A DNA stretch of 64,000 nucleotides from CBDEFX01 sp965237635 (GCA_965237635.1 CBDEFX010000001.1:186001-250000); one strand, 5' to 3'. Shown: positions 16,789 to 26,640, counted from the first letter of the stretch. Numbers and translations: made by a program. Notes: generated by a model not told the origin, from the letters alone.

Positions 16789-17826
16789 ATGGACATTCAG
16801 CAACTCGCAAAGACCGCTCGGGCGCTCGTTGCCCCGGGCAAAGGCATCCTGGCAGCGGATGAGAGCTCTACGACGATCAAGAAGCGCTTCGACTCGATCA
16901 ACGTCGAGTCTACCGAGGAGAACCGGCGCGACTACCGCGAGCTGCTCTTTCGGACCAGCGGCGCCGGTGACTACATCAGCGGGGTGATCCTGTATGACGA
17001 GACGATCCGGCAGAACGGTGCAGACGGCACTCCACTAGTGAAGGTGCTCACCGACCAGGGCATCATCCCGGGCATCAAGGTCGACAACGGTGGCAAGGAG
17101 CTGGCGGGCTCACCGGACGAGTTGATAACAGAAGGCCTCGATGGGCTCCGTGAACGCTTGTCTGAGTACCGGGACCTTGGCGCGCGTTTCACCAAGTGGC
17201 GCGCCTTAATCACCATCGGGCCCGACATCCCCACCGCCTACTGCATAGAGACCAACGCGCACGCGCTTGCTCGCTTCGCGGCGCTAAGCCAGGAAGCAGG
17301 ACTTGTCCCCATCGTCGAGCCCGAGGTGCTGATGGACGGCGATCACAGCATCCAACGCTGCTATGAGGTTACGGAGGTAACGCTTCGTAAGGTCTTCTAT
17401 CAGCTGGGCCTGCAGGGCGTGGTCCTCGAAGGCACCCTCCTCAAGCCCAACATGGTGCTCTCCGGTAAGTCGGCAGCCGACCGCGCGGGTCCCGACGAGG
17501 TCGGAGAGAAGACGGTTGCCTGCTTCAAGAGGGTCGTGCCCGCGGCCCTGCCAGGGGTAGTCTTCCTGTCCGGCGGCCAGACCGACGAAGAGGCGACAAT
17601 CAACCTCAACGCAATCAACCGGCGGGCCGTCGATGTGGGCGCGCCGTGGCAGCTAAGCTTCTCCTACGGCCGAGGCCTCCAGGCTGCGCCCCTAAACGGG
17701 TGGCACGGCGAGGCCGTGAATGCCGAGAGGACTCAGCGCGCCTTCCACCACCGGGCCCTGCTCACCAGTGCCGCGCGTCAGGGCGCTTACACCCCGGAGA
17801 TGGAACGGGAGGCCGCTGCCGTCTAG
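16789..17826 (+). CDS. fba: Class I fructose-bisphosphate aldolase
   Basis: This 345-residue Schiff-base aldolase cleaves or forms fructose 1,6-bisphosphate. The eukaryote-like class I signature is present: AADESS near residue 23, Lys136 in ARFTKWR, and the Schiff-base Lys219 in LLKPNM. It is metal-independent, unlike the class II aldolases common in bacteria. The ATG at 16789 is best spaced from AGGGAGG; another in-frame ATG lies two codons upstream. It works with the nearby fbp and is followed after 16 bases by rdgB. Confidence 0.92.
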   Translation: MDIQQLAKTARALVAPGKGILAADESSTTIKKRFDSINVESTEENRRDYRELLFRTSGAGDYISGVILYDETIRQNGADGTPLVKVLTDQGIIPGIKVDNGGKELAGSPDELITEGLDGLRERLSEYRDLGARFTKWRALITIGPDIPTAYCIETNAHALARFAALSQEAGLVPIVEPEVLMDGDHSIQRCYEVTEVTLRKVFYQLGLQGVVLEGTLLKPNMVLSGKSAADRAGPDEVGEKTVACFKRVVPAALPGVVFLSGGQTDEEATINLNAINRRAVDVGAPWQLSFSYGRGLQAAPLNGWHGEAVNAERTQRAFHHRALLTSAARQGAYTPEMEREAAAV

Positions 17827-17842
17827 GCGGCCTTGCCGGTCA

Positions 17843-18451
17843 GTGCCAAAGCCCAAGCTCCTCATCGCCACCACCAACCTTGGCAAGCTCAAAGAGCTCT
17901 CCTCTCTGCTGTCGGACTGCCCCTTCTCGATGGTCTCGCTGGAGGACCTGGGTATAGACGAGGACGTGGCCGAGACGGGATCCACCTTCGAAGAGAACGC
18001 ATCCCTCAAGGCCACTGCCTACGGGCGCATGAGCGGTCTTCCAACGTTGGCTGACGACTCTGGGCTGGAGGTGGATGCGCTCGGCAGCGAGCCGGGTGTT
18101 TTTTCGTCCAGGTTCGCCGGGCCCGGCGCGACAGACGCAGACCGCGTTGCGCTGCTGCTCCAGAAGCTGGACAATATACCTGAGGGGGAGCGCGACGCCC
18201 GATTCCGCTGTGTCATCGCGGTATCGTGGCCCGGCGAGTCTCCGGAGGTGTACAGTGGAGAGTGTCAGGGCAGGATCGCTGGCGCGCCGCGAGGCTCCAA
18301 CGGGTTCGGCTACGACCCGGTCTTCTTCCTGCCCGAGCTTGATAGGACAATGGCGGAGCTGTCCGCAGAGGAGAAGAGCCGGATAAGCCATCGAGGCAGG
18401 GCGGCCCGGAAGGCGGCCGCAGCCTTGAAGCGGAGAGCAGTGGGCGATTGA
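17843..18451 (+). CDS. rdgB: Non-canonical purine NTP pyrophosphatase (RdgB/HAM1)
   Basis: This 202-residue enzyme hydrolyses dITP, dXTP and related nucleotides to keep them out of DNA. Family segments in order are IATTNLGKLKEL at the N-terminus, TFEENASLKA, the ADDSGLEVDALG active-site loop, GVFSSRFAG, and the C-terminal GSNGFGYDPVF and KSRISHRGRAA. Translation starts with GTG at 17843, 16 bases after the aldolase stop, so co-transcription is likely. Confidence 0.93.
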   Translation: MPKPKLLIATTNLGKLKELSSLLSDCPFSMVSLEDLGIDEDVAETGSTFEENASLKATAYGRMSGLPTLADDSGLEVDALGSEPGVFSSRFAGPGATDADRVALLLQKLDNIPEGERDARFRCVIAVSWPGESPEVYSGECQGRIAGAPRGSNGFGYDPVFFLPELDRTMAELSAEEKSRISHRGRAARKAAAALKRRAVGD

Positions 18452-18465
18452 CGGCACCTCGATAC

Positions 18466-18612
18466 GTCCCGATGCGGCATCGGGACTACTCGGGGTAGAC
18501 GGAGATCGGGTCGGGCGGCGTGAACGGGTTTCGGTGCTTCCTACGCCGAATCGGGAATACCCGGGGTGAACGAGAGCAGAACAGGGAGGGCGGGTTTCAA
18601 ACCCGCCCCTAC
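18466..18612. repeat. Intergenic palindrome and GCGGGTTTCAAACCCGC repeat
   Basis: A perfect-looking palindrome, GTCCCGATGCGGCATCGGGAC, lies at 18466-18486. A second, GCGGGTTTCAAACCCGC followed by CCCTAC, lies at 18590-18612. The latter recurs at 37370-37392 upstream of gatC. Both lie in the rdgB-moaA gap. Confidence 0.65.
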
Positions 18613-18635
18613 AGCGAGGTCAGCGAGCAGGACAA

Positions 18636-19643
18636 TTGATAGCGGACAAGTTCGATAGGCGATTTCGAGACCTACGGATATCGGTCACGGACCGGTGCAA
18701 TTTCCGGTGTACCTACTGTATGCCGGCCGAGATCTATGGCGAGAGGTACGAGTTTCTCCGCAAAGCCGACCTGCTTACCTTCGAGGAGATCGCAAGACTG
18801 GCTGGGTTGTTCGTCCGGCTGGGTGCGGAGAAGGTGCGGCTGACCGGCGGCGAGCCATTGGTGCGGAACGAGTTGGAAACCCTGGTGGCCGAGCTCTCCC
18901 ACATCGACGGTTTGCACGACCTTACTCTTACCACAAACGCCTACCTGCTCCCTCAGAAGGCCCAGGCCTTGAAGGATGCGGGGTTGGACCGCGTAACCGC
19001 CAGCCTGGACACCCTAAACGACGATATATTCCGCGAGATGAACGGCAGGGGGTTCGGCACTCAGAAGGTACTGGAGGGGATAGAGGCGGCGGAGAGGGTC
19101 GGGTTCCGCCCTATTAAGGTCAACGCCGTCGTACAGCGTGGCGTCAACGACCACACGATCGTGGACCTTGCACGCTATTTCAAGGACCGCGGGCACATCG
19201 TGAGGTTCATCGAGTTCATGGACGTCGGCAACCGCAACGGATGGAAGCTAGACCGCGTGGTGTCGGCCGATGAGATCGTGGCGATGATTGACGCCGTGAT
19301 GCCTGTGGAGCCCATGCAGGGCAACTACGGTGGCGAGGTGGCCCTGCGGTACCGCTACCGCGACGGCGGCGGCGAGATCGGCATCATCGCATCGGTGACC
19401 AAGCCATTCTGCGGGGACTGCACCCGCCTCCGGCTGTCTCCCGAGGGCAAGATCTACACCTGCCTTTTCGCTAACGTGGGCACGGACCTTCGCGGCCCGC
19501 TTCGAGCCGGGGCCACTGACGAGGAGTTGGAGCGAATTTTCACCAACACTTGGACGACGCGGACCGACAGGTACTCGGAGGAGCGCGCCTCCATGACCGA
19601 GCCGCTGCGGGACAAGGTCGAGATGTACCACATCGGCGGGTAG
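18636..19643 (+). CDS. moaA: GTP 3',8-cyclase MoaA
   Basis: This 335-residue radical-SAM enzyme starts molybdenum-cofactor synthesis by converting GTP to 3',8-cyclo-GTP. The N-terminal 4Fe-4S site is Cys21, Cys25 and Cys28 (DRCNFRCTYC). A second cluster site near the C-terminus is CGDC followed by YTC. The protein ends in the Gly-Gly tail (MYHIGG) needed for activity in known MoaA. The start is TTG at 18636, which matches the family N-terminus. The partner activity MoaC is encoded about 7 kb downstream as a fusion with RNase HI. Confidence 0.94.
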   Translation: MIADKFDRRFRDLRISVTDRCNFRCTYCMPAEIYGERYEFLRKADLLTFEEIARLAGLFVRLGAEKVRLTGGEPLVRNELETLVAELSHIDGLHDLTLTTNAYLLPQKAQALKDAGLDRVTASLDTLNDDIFREMNGRGFGTQKVLEGIEAAERVGFRPIKVNAVVQRGVNDHTIVDLARYFKDRGHIVRFIEFMDVGNRNGWKLDRVVSADEIVAMIDAVMPVEPMQGNYGGEVALRYRYRDGGGEIGIIASVTKPFCGDCTRLRLSPEGKIYTCLFANVGTDLRGPLRAGATDEELERIFTNTWTTRTDRYSEERASMTEPLRDKVEMYHIGG

Positions 19644-19706
19644 CGCCACCATGCCTCAACGTCTCCGCTAAGGCCAGCTTTGCACGAGAAGTCGCCTCAA
19701 ACTCGT

Positions 19707-19812
19707 CTCCCTGAGTCCGCCTCAGCGGACGAAGGGCCTGGGGACGGGCGGTCCCATGTCTAGCTGAGCCCACCCCAGATGCTTCACCCGCCTAAGGCGG
19801 GTTCAGCATGAC
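19707..19812. repeat. Intergenic inverted-repeat element (reverse orientation)
   Basis: TCTCCCTGAGTCCGCCTCAG ... GAAGGGCCTGGGGA ... CCACCCCAGATGCTTC ... GTTCAGCATGACA is the reverse complement of the 6483 and 16572 type. It fills most of the 19644-19826 gap after moaA. Confidence 0.6.
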
Positions 19813-19826
19813 ATTTGTGCAGGCCG

Positions 19827-20620
19827 CTAAGGCCCCAGAGCAGGCGGCTCGATGAAGACGGGCTTACCGAACTCCGAGAACTTCAGTGTGATGGACGTCG
19901 TCGCAGTGCCTTCACCAGCCGTCAAGGAGCCGGCAACCCCTGCTCCGACATCGACGTCTCCTTCCGTTACGACCTGCCGAAGGAGGCCGTCGTCCACTCC
20001 GACCCAGTGAGTCACCCGAGTTTCCACGGCGGTCTCATCAGCCGTTCCAGTGCGAGCCCTCCAGGTAATCCGGTAGACGGGTTCTCTTTCGAGAGTCTCC
20101 AAGCCGGCTAGGGTCAGGTCCTCGAGTTGCGATATATCCACTGTGGCGAGGTTGCCAGGGTCACCGAATAACGCGTCTTGGTCGGTGCTGACCTCCCACT
20201 CACCAGTCTGCGGGTCTGTCTGATACTGCGTGTCGCCTATAGTGATCGTTTGGAATTCAACCGTGAAAAAGCCGAGGCTTACAGATATGGAGCCCTTGCT
20301 GCAGTCCGGCGCTTGAAAGTCTCCGGTATACGAGATCGGCAGGTCGGGCGTGGTCCCCTCTGAACTCACCTTGATCAGGACATCCATATCGAAGTGGAAA
20401 GACTCTACCCGTTCCATCGCGGTAGCAGAGTCCTCCAGGATCCCTTGGGCCGAAACGGGGGCGGAGGCGGTTGTGGCAATGGGCTCTCGTGTCGGCGCCG
20501 GGGCCAGGGTGGGCGGTGGGGTCGGCGTGGCGAAAGGTGTCGGGCTAACGGTCAGCTCGGGAGTCGGGGCAGCGGCCGACTGCGAAGTCGCTGCAGCAGT
20601 CGCTGTGGGCGTCGGGGTGT
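19827..20620 (-). pseudogene. LppX/LprG-type lipoprotein gene, 3' part (disrupted by nested IS)
   Basis: This is the C-terminal 262 codons of a lipoprotein whose 5' part lies at 25324-25533. Removing 20621-25328 (IS481 copy 2 with two IS1380 elements inside it, plus one GGTGT duplication) joins the pieces in frame into 332 residues. The fragment begins in a Thr/Pro/Ala-rich linker. It continues with a domain like the mycobacterial LppX/LprAFG lipid-carrier family (VESFHFDMDVLIKV, TQYQTDPQTGEWEVS, GVDDGLLRQVVTEGDV). It resembles the intact paralogue at 25555-26406, including the C-terminal SIEPPDLGS / FIEPPALGP. Confidence 0.85.
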
Positions 20621-20705
20621 TGTATAGACCGGGGACATAGCTTACACATGTTCGGGGACATGGTGGACACCATAATAGGCATGACTTCATTACAAGGAGG
20701 TGGTC

Positions 20706-21734
20706 ATGCCATGGAAGGAGATGTCCGTTATGTCTCAGAGGAGAGAGTTCGTGGAGCTGGCGCAGACTGAAGGCACCAACAAAAGGGGCCTTTGCCGTCG
20801 CTTCGGGATCAGCCCTACGACTGGATACAAGTGGCTTGGGCGTTTCCGTGAAGGGAGCGAGGCAGGCCTGGTCGAGCTGCCGCGGCGGCCTCACTACTCG
20901 CCTGCACGTACCCCATCGCAGGTTGAGCAGGCGGTGCTGTCTGCCCGTGCGGCCCATCCGGCCTGGGGAGCTCGTAAGCTGCGACGGTGGCTTTTGGAGC
21001 GCAGGGATGTGTTTGAGGCGGACATGCCGGCCCCCAGTACTATCACGGCGATCTTGCGTCGTCATGGCCGCATTGACCCCGCCGAGGGGCCCAAGCACCG
21101 TTCCTGGCAGCGATTTGAACACCAGGCACCCAACGACCTGTGGCAGATGAACTTCAAAGGCCACTTCCCCCTTACCCGAGGACGCTGCCACCCTCTGACT
21201 GTTCTGGACGATCACTCTCGGTTTGCCTTGGGGCTGCAGGCCTGCGGTAACGAGCAGGGAGAGATGGTGCAACAGCGCCTGACGGCTATCTTCCGGCGCT
21301 ACGGCCTGCCTAACACAATGTTGATGGACAATGGCTCCCCGTGGGGCCATGACCAAGACCACCCCTACACACCTTTTACAGTCTGGCTGCTGAGGTTGGG
21401 CATCGGAGTCAGTCATGGACGCCCTTATCACCCTCAGACACAGGGAAAAGATGAGCGCTTCCACCGAACCATGACCGTTGAAGTGCTGCAGGGGAGCAGC
21501 TTCACTGATCTGGCGCACTGCCAGAGAGCCTTCGACCTGTGGCGGGACATCTACAACTTGGAGCAGCCCCATGACGCCCTTGACCTTGCTACTCCGGCCA
21601 CCAAGTACCAAGTGAGCCAAAGACTGTTTCCCGAGGTCCTTCCACCCTTGGAATACGAACCAACTGACCTGGTACGCCGTGTTCACGACAAAGGTAGGCT
21701 CCAGTTGTTTGGCCGTATCTTCAAGGTACCTAAG
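20706..21734 (+). pseudogene. IS481 transposase copy 2, 5' part (catalytic Asp changed to Asn)
   Basis: This matches the copy-1 transposase closely, but the first catalytic Asp is Asn (WQMNFKGH instead of WQMDFKGH). It also differs by a Gln-to-Arg and an Arg-to-Gln change. The frame is broken at 21735 by an IS1380 element. The remaining 3' part lies at 23428-23538, itself followed by the second IS1380 element. The enzyme would be dead even without the insertions. Confidence 0.9.
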
Positions 21735-23422
21735 CCCGAATCCACCGAAGGACACCGATGGACGGCGTGAGGAAAGCGGAAGGGGGGTGAGGGAGCTACA
21801 GGGGAAATAGTCTGGGTTCCATTTGGGGTAGGGAGGTCGGCGGACGGTCTTCATCGCCGCACAGGGGCCCCTATGGCCGTCTGCGGGAGCTGCGATGCGC
21901 GGGATGGCGAGAGAATACGCAGCAGGGAACTCTCTCGGACCGGGCTGGCACGAGTCTGCGGGGATCTTCGGTTGTCCGGTGGGTGGGTCGGTCGCCGACG
22001 GTGCCGTCAGGCCGGGAGTGGAATGGCTCGCAGCCGGGCCAAGGCGCGGCTGAACTTCTCAGCCCAAGGCCAGCGATCCGGAAGATGCAGGGTCAACCGG
22101 CGTGCCGAGCGGGTGAGCCGTCCGGCCAGGGAGAAGAACCGCCGCCGGAGGGTCTTGGTGGTGGCTATCCGCTCTCCCAGACCGATCCGCGCCGTCCAGC
22201 GGGCCAGGTTGTGGGCCATCGTCTGGACGGCCAGCCAGGCGCCGTTGGCGGCGAAGCGGCCCGAGGGGAGATGGTTCAGCCCGACGCCGTACTTGAGGTC
22301 GCGTATGGCATTCTCGATCTCGGCGTGGCGGCGATGGTCAGCCTCCAGTTCGAGCAACTCCCCGTCCCGGTCGGTGATGAAGCCATGATAGCTGTATTTG
22401 GCGAAGAGGGCCAGTTGGGAACCGGGCGTCGGCTTCACCCGCCTCGGCCTGGAAGGGGGTGCAGGTGGTCTCGGCCACATCGGCGGCACCGTCCATCCAG
22501 TAAGGAATCGGCGTCCAGGCATCTTCGGGTATCGCCTCGATGAGATTGTGCAGGCTTTTGTGCTGGCGGATGGTGATGGAGAAGCGGACATCCATCTTGC
22601 GGCAGACGGATACCACGCCATGAGTGTAGAACCCGCTGTCGGCCCGTAGCGTGAGTCGTCCGTTGGCCCCGGCGTAGCGCACCCGTCCCACCGTCTCCCG
22701 CAGGAAGTGGGCGGCGCCGCGGGCGGTGTTGGCCCGGCCCTCGCGCAGCCGGGACATCAGCACGTCTCCGGTGCCGGCGGCGATGGCCGGCAGCGGGTGG
22801 TAGCCCCGCTTGCCGGTATAGCCGTGGTGGCGGGCGCCCTCCTTGGCCAGTCCGTAGGTCTCGCAGATGGTGGAGTCCAGGTCAATGGTCAGGGGCCCGT
22901 CGCCGGGTCCCGCCCCGGCCTGCCAAGCCCGGGCCAGCAACTCGCGGCTCACCCGGTCGAGTTGACGGACGTGGCCCCACCGGAAGCTGCGCAGGAAGGT
23001 GCCCAGGGTGGATGGCGCCTTGACCGTGCCGCCCAGGGTGCAGGCCGTCCCCCCGGTGCGCAACACATCGGCGTCGTCAATGCAGTCGCCCCCAGCCAGC
23101 GCAGACGCCACCAGCGTCATCATCTTGTCGCTCGTGTTCGCCCGCCCCGGGGCATCGCCCAGGTCGAGGCGTTGCCGGACGAGTTCGGGCAGGCCGAGGT
23201 GCCGCGCCAGGGTGGCCGGAAGGAGCAGCCCGGCATTGGCCACCAAGCGGCGGTCGTCGAAGGTGATTTGGGATCCGGTCGGGGTGGTTGCGTAGCAGCA
23301 TCTATTGGGTGCTCCTTTTCCGGGGCCGTTTTTTTGCTACAAAACCATTATCCCAGAAGCACAGGAGCACCTTCTTGCCGCCTCAGGACGCTAACTCGAC
23401 GCCCTCCTTCGGTGGATTCGGG
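21735..23422 (-). mobile_element. IS1380-family element, copy 1 (32-bp internal deletion)
   Basis: The ends are CCCGAATCCACCGAAGG and its inverse. Flanking pentamers are CTAAG (21730-21734) and CTTAG (23423-23427); the intact IS481 copy has CTAAG at this site, so the middle base of one duplicate has changed. It is 1,688 bp against 1,719 bp in full copies. It carries a 32-bp deletion between GGCGG repeats in the transposase gene and an extra G near the gene's start. Confidence 0.92.
22007..23301 (-). pseudogene. IS1380 transposase, inactivated
   Basis: A degraded version of the 441-residue IS1380 transposase. An extra G in the codon region for DRIQI near the start shifts the frame. A 32-bp deletion shifts it again after the FQAEA segment. 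The same 32-bp deletion is present in the copy at 46027-47713. Also, CCA for Pro3 is changed to CTA. Confidence 0.88.
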
Positions 23423-23427
23423 CTTAG

Positions 23428-23538
23428 GCTTTCAAGGGCATGCCAGTGGCTATTCGGCCGACAACTGACGATGGAGTCTGGAACGTCTTCTTCGCCACTC
23501 ATCAAATCGCCCAGCTTGACCTCAGGCACGATGCCTAA
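23428..23538 (+). pseudogene. IS481 transposase copy 2, 3' part
   Basis: This fragment continues the copy-1 transposase from the AFKGMPVAIRPTT segment to its stop codon (RHDA end). It lies between the two IS1380 elements. The stop codon is inside the CTAAC pentamer used as target by the second element. Confidence 0.85.
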
Positions 23539-23539
23539 C

Positions 23540-25258
23540 CCCGAATCCACCGAAGGAGGGCGTCGGGTTAGCGTCCTGAGGCGGCAAGAAGGCGCTCCTG
23601 TGCTTCTGGGATAATGGTTTTGTAGCAAAAAACCGACCCCGGAAAAGGAGCACCCAGTAGATGCTGCCACGCAACCACCCCGACCGGATCCAAATCACCT
23701 TCGACGACCGCCGCTTGGTGGCCAATGCCGGGCTGCTCCTTCCGGCCACCCTGGCGCGGCACCTCGGCCTGCCCGAACTCGTCCGGCAGCGCCTCGACCT
23801 GGGCGATGCCCCGGGGCGGGCGAACACGAGCGACAAGATGATGACGCTGGTGGCGTCTGCGCTGGCTGGGGGCGACTGCATTGACGACGCCGATGTGTTG
23901 CGCACCGGGGGGACGGCCTGCACCCTGGGCGGCACGGTCAAGGCGCCATCCACCCTGGGCACCTTCCTGCGCAGCTTCCGGTGGGGCCACGTCCGTCAAC
24001 TCGACCGGGTGAGCCGCGAGTTGCTGGCCCGGGCTTGGCAGGCCGGGGCGGGACCCGGCGACGGGCCCCTGACCATTGACCTGGACTCCACCATCTGCGA
24101 GACCTACGGACTGGCCAAGGAGGGCGCCCGCCACCACGGCTATACCGGCAAGCGGGGCTACCACCCGCTGCCGGCCATCGCCGCCGGCACCGGAGACGTG
24201 CTGATGTCCCGGCTGCGCGAGGGCCGGGCCAACACCGCCCGCGGCGCCGCCCACTTCCTGCGGGAGACGGTGGGACGGGTGCGCTACGCCGGGGCCAACG
24301 GACGACTCACGCTACGGGCCGACAGCGGGTTCTACACTCATGGCGTGGTATCCGTCTGCCGCAAGATGGATGTCCGCTTCTCCATCACCATCCGCCAGCA
24401 CAAAAGCCTGCACAATCTCATCGAGGCGATACCCGAAGATGCCTGGACGCCGATTCCTTACTGGATGGACGGTGCCGCCGATGTGGCCGAGACCACCTGC
24501 ACCCCCTTCCAGGCCGAGGCGGACGCCGCGCCGGTACGGCTCATCGTCCGGCGGGTGAAGCCGACGCCCGGTTCCCAACTGGCCCTCTTCGCCAAATACA
24601 GCTATCATGGCTTCATCACCGACCGAGACGGGGAGTTGCTCGAACTGGAGGCTGACCATCGCCGCCACGCCGAGATCGAGAATACCATACGCGACCTCAA
24701 GTACGGCGTCGGGCTGAACCATCTCCCCTCGGGCCGCTTCGCCGCCAACGGCGCCTGGCTGGCCGTCCAGACGATGGCCCACAACCTGGCCCGCTGGACG
24801 GCGCGGATCGGTCTGGGAGAGCGGATAGCCACCACCAAAACCCTCCGGCGGCGGTTCTTCTCCCTGGCCGGACGGCTCACCCGCTCGGCACGCCGGTTGA
24901 CCCTGCATCTTCCGGATCGCTGGCCTTGGGCTGAGAAGTTCAGCCGCGCCTTGGCCCGGCTGCGAGCCATTCCACTCCCGGCCTGACGGCACCGTCGGCG
25001 ACCGACCCACCCACCGGACAACCGAAGATCCCCGCAGACTCGTGCCAGCCCGGTCCGAGAGAGTTCCCTGCTGCGTATTCTCTCGCCATCCCGCGCATCG
25101 CAGCTCCCGCAGACGGCCATAGGGGCCCCTGTGCGGCGATGAAGACCGTCCGCCGACCTCCCTACCCCAAATGGAACCCAGGCTATTTCCCCTGTAGCTC
25201 CCTCACCCCCCTTCCGCTTTCCTCACGCCGTCCATCGGTGTCCTTCGGTGGATTCGGG
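23540..25258 (+). mobile_element. IS1380-family element, copy 2 (full length)
   Basis: This 1,719-bp element has CCCGAATCC / GGATTCGGG termini and a perfect 5-bp duplication, CTAAC (23535-23539 and 25259-25263). It inserted into the stop-codon region of the IS481 copy-2 transposase, opposite in orientation to the neighbouring IS1380 copy. Confidence 0.94.
23661..24986 (+). CDS. IS1380-family transposase
   Basis: This intact 441-residue DDE transposase is preceded by AAAAGGAGCACC. Family features are the N-terminal DNA-binding part, the TIDLDSTICETYG segment with the first acidic residues, TLRADSGFYTHGVV with the second, and AEIENAIRDLKYGVGLNHLPSGRF with the glutamate region. It is nearly identical to the copies at 40012 and 57328. 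In this copy one Ala is Thr (IENTIRDL). Confidence 0.93.
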   Translation: MLPRNHPDRIQITFDDRRLVANAGLLLPATLARHLGLPELVRQRLDLGDAPGRANTSDKMMTLVASALAGGDCIDDADVLRTGGTACTLGGTVKAPSTLGTFLRSFRWGHVRQLDRVSRELLARAWQAGAGPGDGPLTIDLDSTICETYGLAKEGARHHGYTGKRGYHPLPAIAAGTGDVLMSRLREGRANTARGAAHFLRETVGRVRYAGANGRLTLRADSGFYTHGVVSVCRKMDVRFSITIRQHKSLHNLIEAIPEDAWTPIPYWMDGAADVAETTCTPFQAEADAAPVRLIVRRVKPTPGSQLALFAKYSYHGFITDRDGELLELEADHRRHAEIENTIRDLKYGVGLNHLPSGRFAANGAWLAVQTMAHNLARWTARIGLGERIATTKTLRRRFFSLAGRLTRSARRLTLHLPDRWPWAEKFSRALARLRAIPLPA

Positions 25259-25323
25259 CTAACATACTCAAATGTGTCCACCATGTCTCCGAACACCCGT
25301 CCACCATGTGTCCGGTCCATACA

Positions 25324-25533
25324 GGTGTGGGTAGGGACTGGCGAGGCGGTCGGGGTCAGCGTTGGAGCTATGGTAGGCACAGACGGAGTCTGAGCGGGAG
25401 CCGGCGGCGGCGTAGGCACGGTCGCGGCCACGAACGGGGGAGCAGGGGATGGAGTGGGCGGCGTCTCCGGCTCGCCGCATGCAGCAATTGCTACCACTAC
25501 TAAGGCGAGCAGCCATCCGACCCGGTCCCTCAT
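25324..25533 (-). pseudogene. LppX/LprG-type lipoprotein gene, 5' part (disrupted by nested IS)
   Basis: This N-terminal piece encodes a signal peptide with lipobox (LVVVAIAAC, Cys19) and a Pro/Thr-rich linker (APAQTPSVPTIAPTLTP). It stops at the GGTGT duplication of the IS481 element; the rest is at 19827-20620. It begins 21 bases after the stop of the intact paralogue at 25555-26406, so the pair formed an operon. A short, IS-fused secreted peptide might still be made. Confidence 0.87.
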
Positions 25534-25554
25534 AGCCAGGGCGCCGGTCGGCGC

Positions 25555-26406
25555 CTACGACCCGAGATCGGGAGGCTCGATGGAAACGGGTGTGTCGAAG
25601 TCGGAGATCTTCAGGGTCAGGGACAACGTGCCCTTGGCCTCCACGCCAAGTCCACTGAGGCTCGCGAAGAACTCGTTGACTTCCTCGCCGAGGTCCGCTC
25701 CTCCCTGTACCGTGACCTGTCTCAGGCGGCTGTCCTCGACACCGGCCCAGAGCCCGATCTGAAACTCGCCATCAATATCGCCGAAAGCGTCCGCGGAGAT
25801 GGTGCCCTCCAGATGGTAGGTTTGGACACCGTCGAGAGTCTCCTCGCCGACCACCACAGGGTCGTCAAAACTTGCTAACGCGGCCTCGATGTCCGCGTTC
25901 GGTCCAACGAAGAACAGTATTTCGCCAGGGAAGACCTTCCACTCGCCGTTCCTTGGGTCCAATAGGTACGTCGTATCGCCTGTCCGGATGATCTGGGACT
26001 CTATCGTTAGAAATATTATCGTGGCCGAGATCGTTCCCTGGAAATTGTCTGGTGGCTTGTAATCTCCTTCAGAACCGACGGGAATATCTAGAGTCTGCCC
26101 GCTGACGGTCAATGGAACCACAGCATTAGTCTCAAAATGGAGCGCTTCGACCGCCTGCATAGCGGCGAAGGAGGCCTGCAGGACCTCCTGGGCGGAGATG
26201 GACAGAGGTGTGGGAGTCGCGGTCGGCTCGGGCGTCGGAGTGGCGGTGGGCGTGGGAGCCAGCGTAGGAGACGACTCTGATGTCGCCGCGGACTGTGCCG
26301 AGGCCGGCGAGGACGCCGCGTCTGGCGTGGACGTGGCATCCGTCTCGCACGCTATCGCCAGGGCTATTGCCGGCGCTACGAGGCCGACAAGAAGTGGTCT
26401 ATGCAT
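25555..26406 (-). CDS. LppX/LprG-type lipoprotein
   Basis: This 283-residue lipoprotein has a signal peptide with a likely lipobox (AIALAIAC, Cys20) and a long Ala/Thr/Pro linker (PTPTATPTPEPTATPTP). The C-terminal beta-rich domain (VEALHFETNAVV, TTYLLDPRNGEWKVF, GVEDSRLRQVTVQG) resembles the LppX/LprAFG family. In mycobacteria these carry lipids across the envelope; the ligand here is unknown. It is the intact sister of the gene broken at 19827-25533. The 26407-26640 gap upstream separates it from the divergent RNase HI-MoaC gene. Confidence 0.8.
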   Translation of the reverse strand: MHRPLLVGLVAPAIALAIACETDATSTPDAASSPASAQSAATSESSPTLAPTPTATPTPEPTATPTPLSISAQEVLQASFAAMQAVEALHFETNAVVPLTVSGQTLDIPVGSEGDYKPPDNFQGTISATIIFLTIESQIIRTGDTTYLLDPRNGEWKVFPGEILFFVGPNADIEAALASFDDPVVVGEETLDGVQTYHLEGTISADAFGDIDGEFQIGLWAGVEDSRLRQVTVQGGADLGEEVNEFFASLSGLGVEAKGTLSLTLKISDFDTPVSIEPPDLGS

Positions 26407-26640
26407 GTCTTCAGTGCTCTTCGTCGTTGGTTGCGTGGGCGGCCGCCAAGGTCGAAAGCATCATATCACGGCCCGAGTCTGTGTCAAAGCGGCGGAGCTA
26501 AGGCGCGGCGTCCTCACCGGGCCCATCAGGTCTCATGTCGACGTAGGGGGCAAGGCCTTGCGCCTCTACCCGAACAAAGACGCCGCGAACACCGTTTGCG
26601 GTACAATACGCTGACATATCTAGAGTCACGAGGGGTCTAG

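Larger units (their letters stand above)
20621..25323 (+). mobile_element. IS481-family insertion sequence, copy 2, interrupted by two IS1380 elements
   Basis: The outer ends match copy 1 (TGTATAGACC left, GGTCCATACA right) and are flanked by a perfect 5-bp duplication, GGTGT, at 20616-20620 and 25324-25328. Inside it lie two IS1380 elements (21735-23422 and 23540-25258). Removing them restores a sequence nearly identical to 7713-8998. The whole stack sits in a lipoprotein gene, giving three layers of insertion. Confidence 0.93.

Noticed and set aside
19827..21854. 675-codon frame running from the lipoprotein through IS481 and an IS1380 end
   Set aside because: Only the 19827-20620 part is host coding sequence. 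The rest is antisense IS DNA that happens to stay open.
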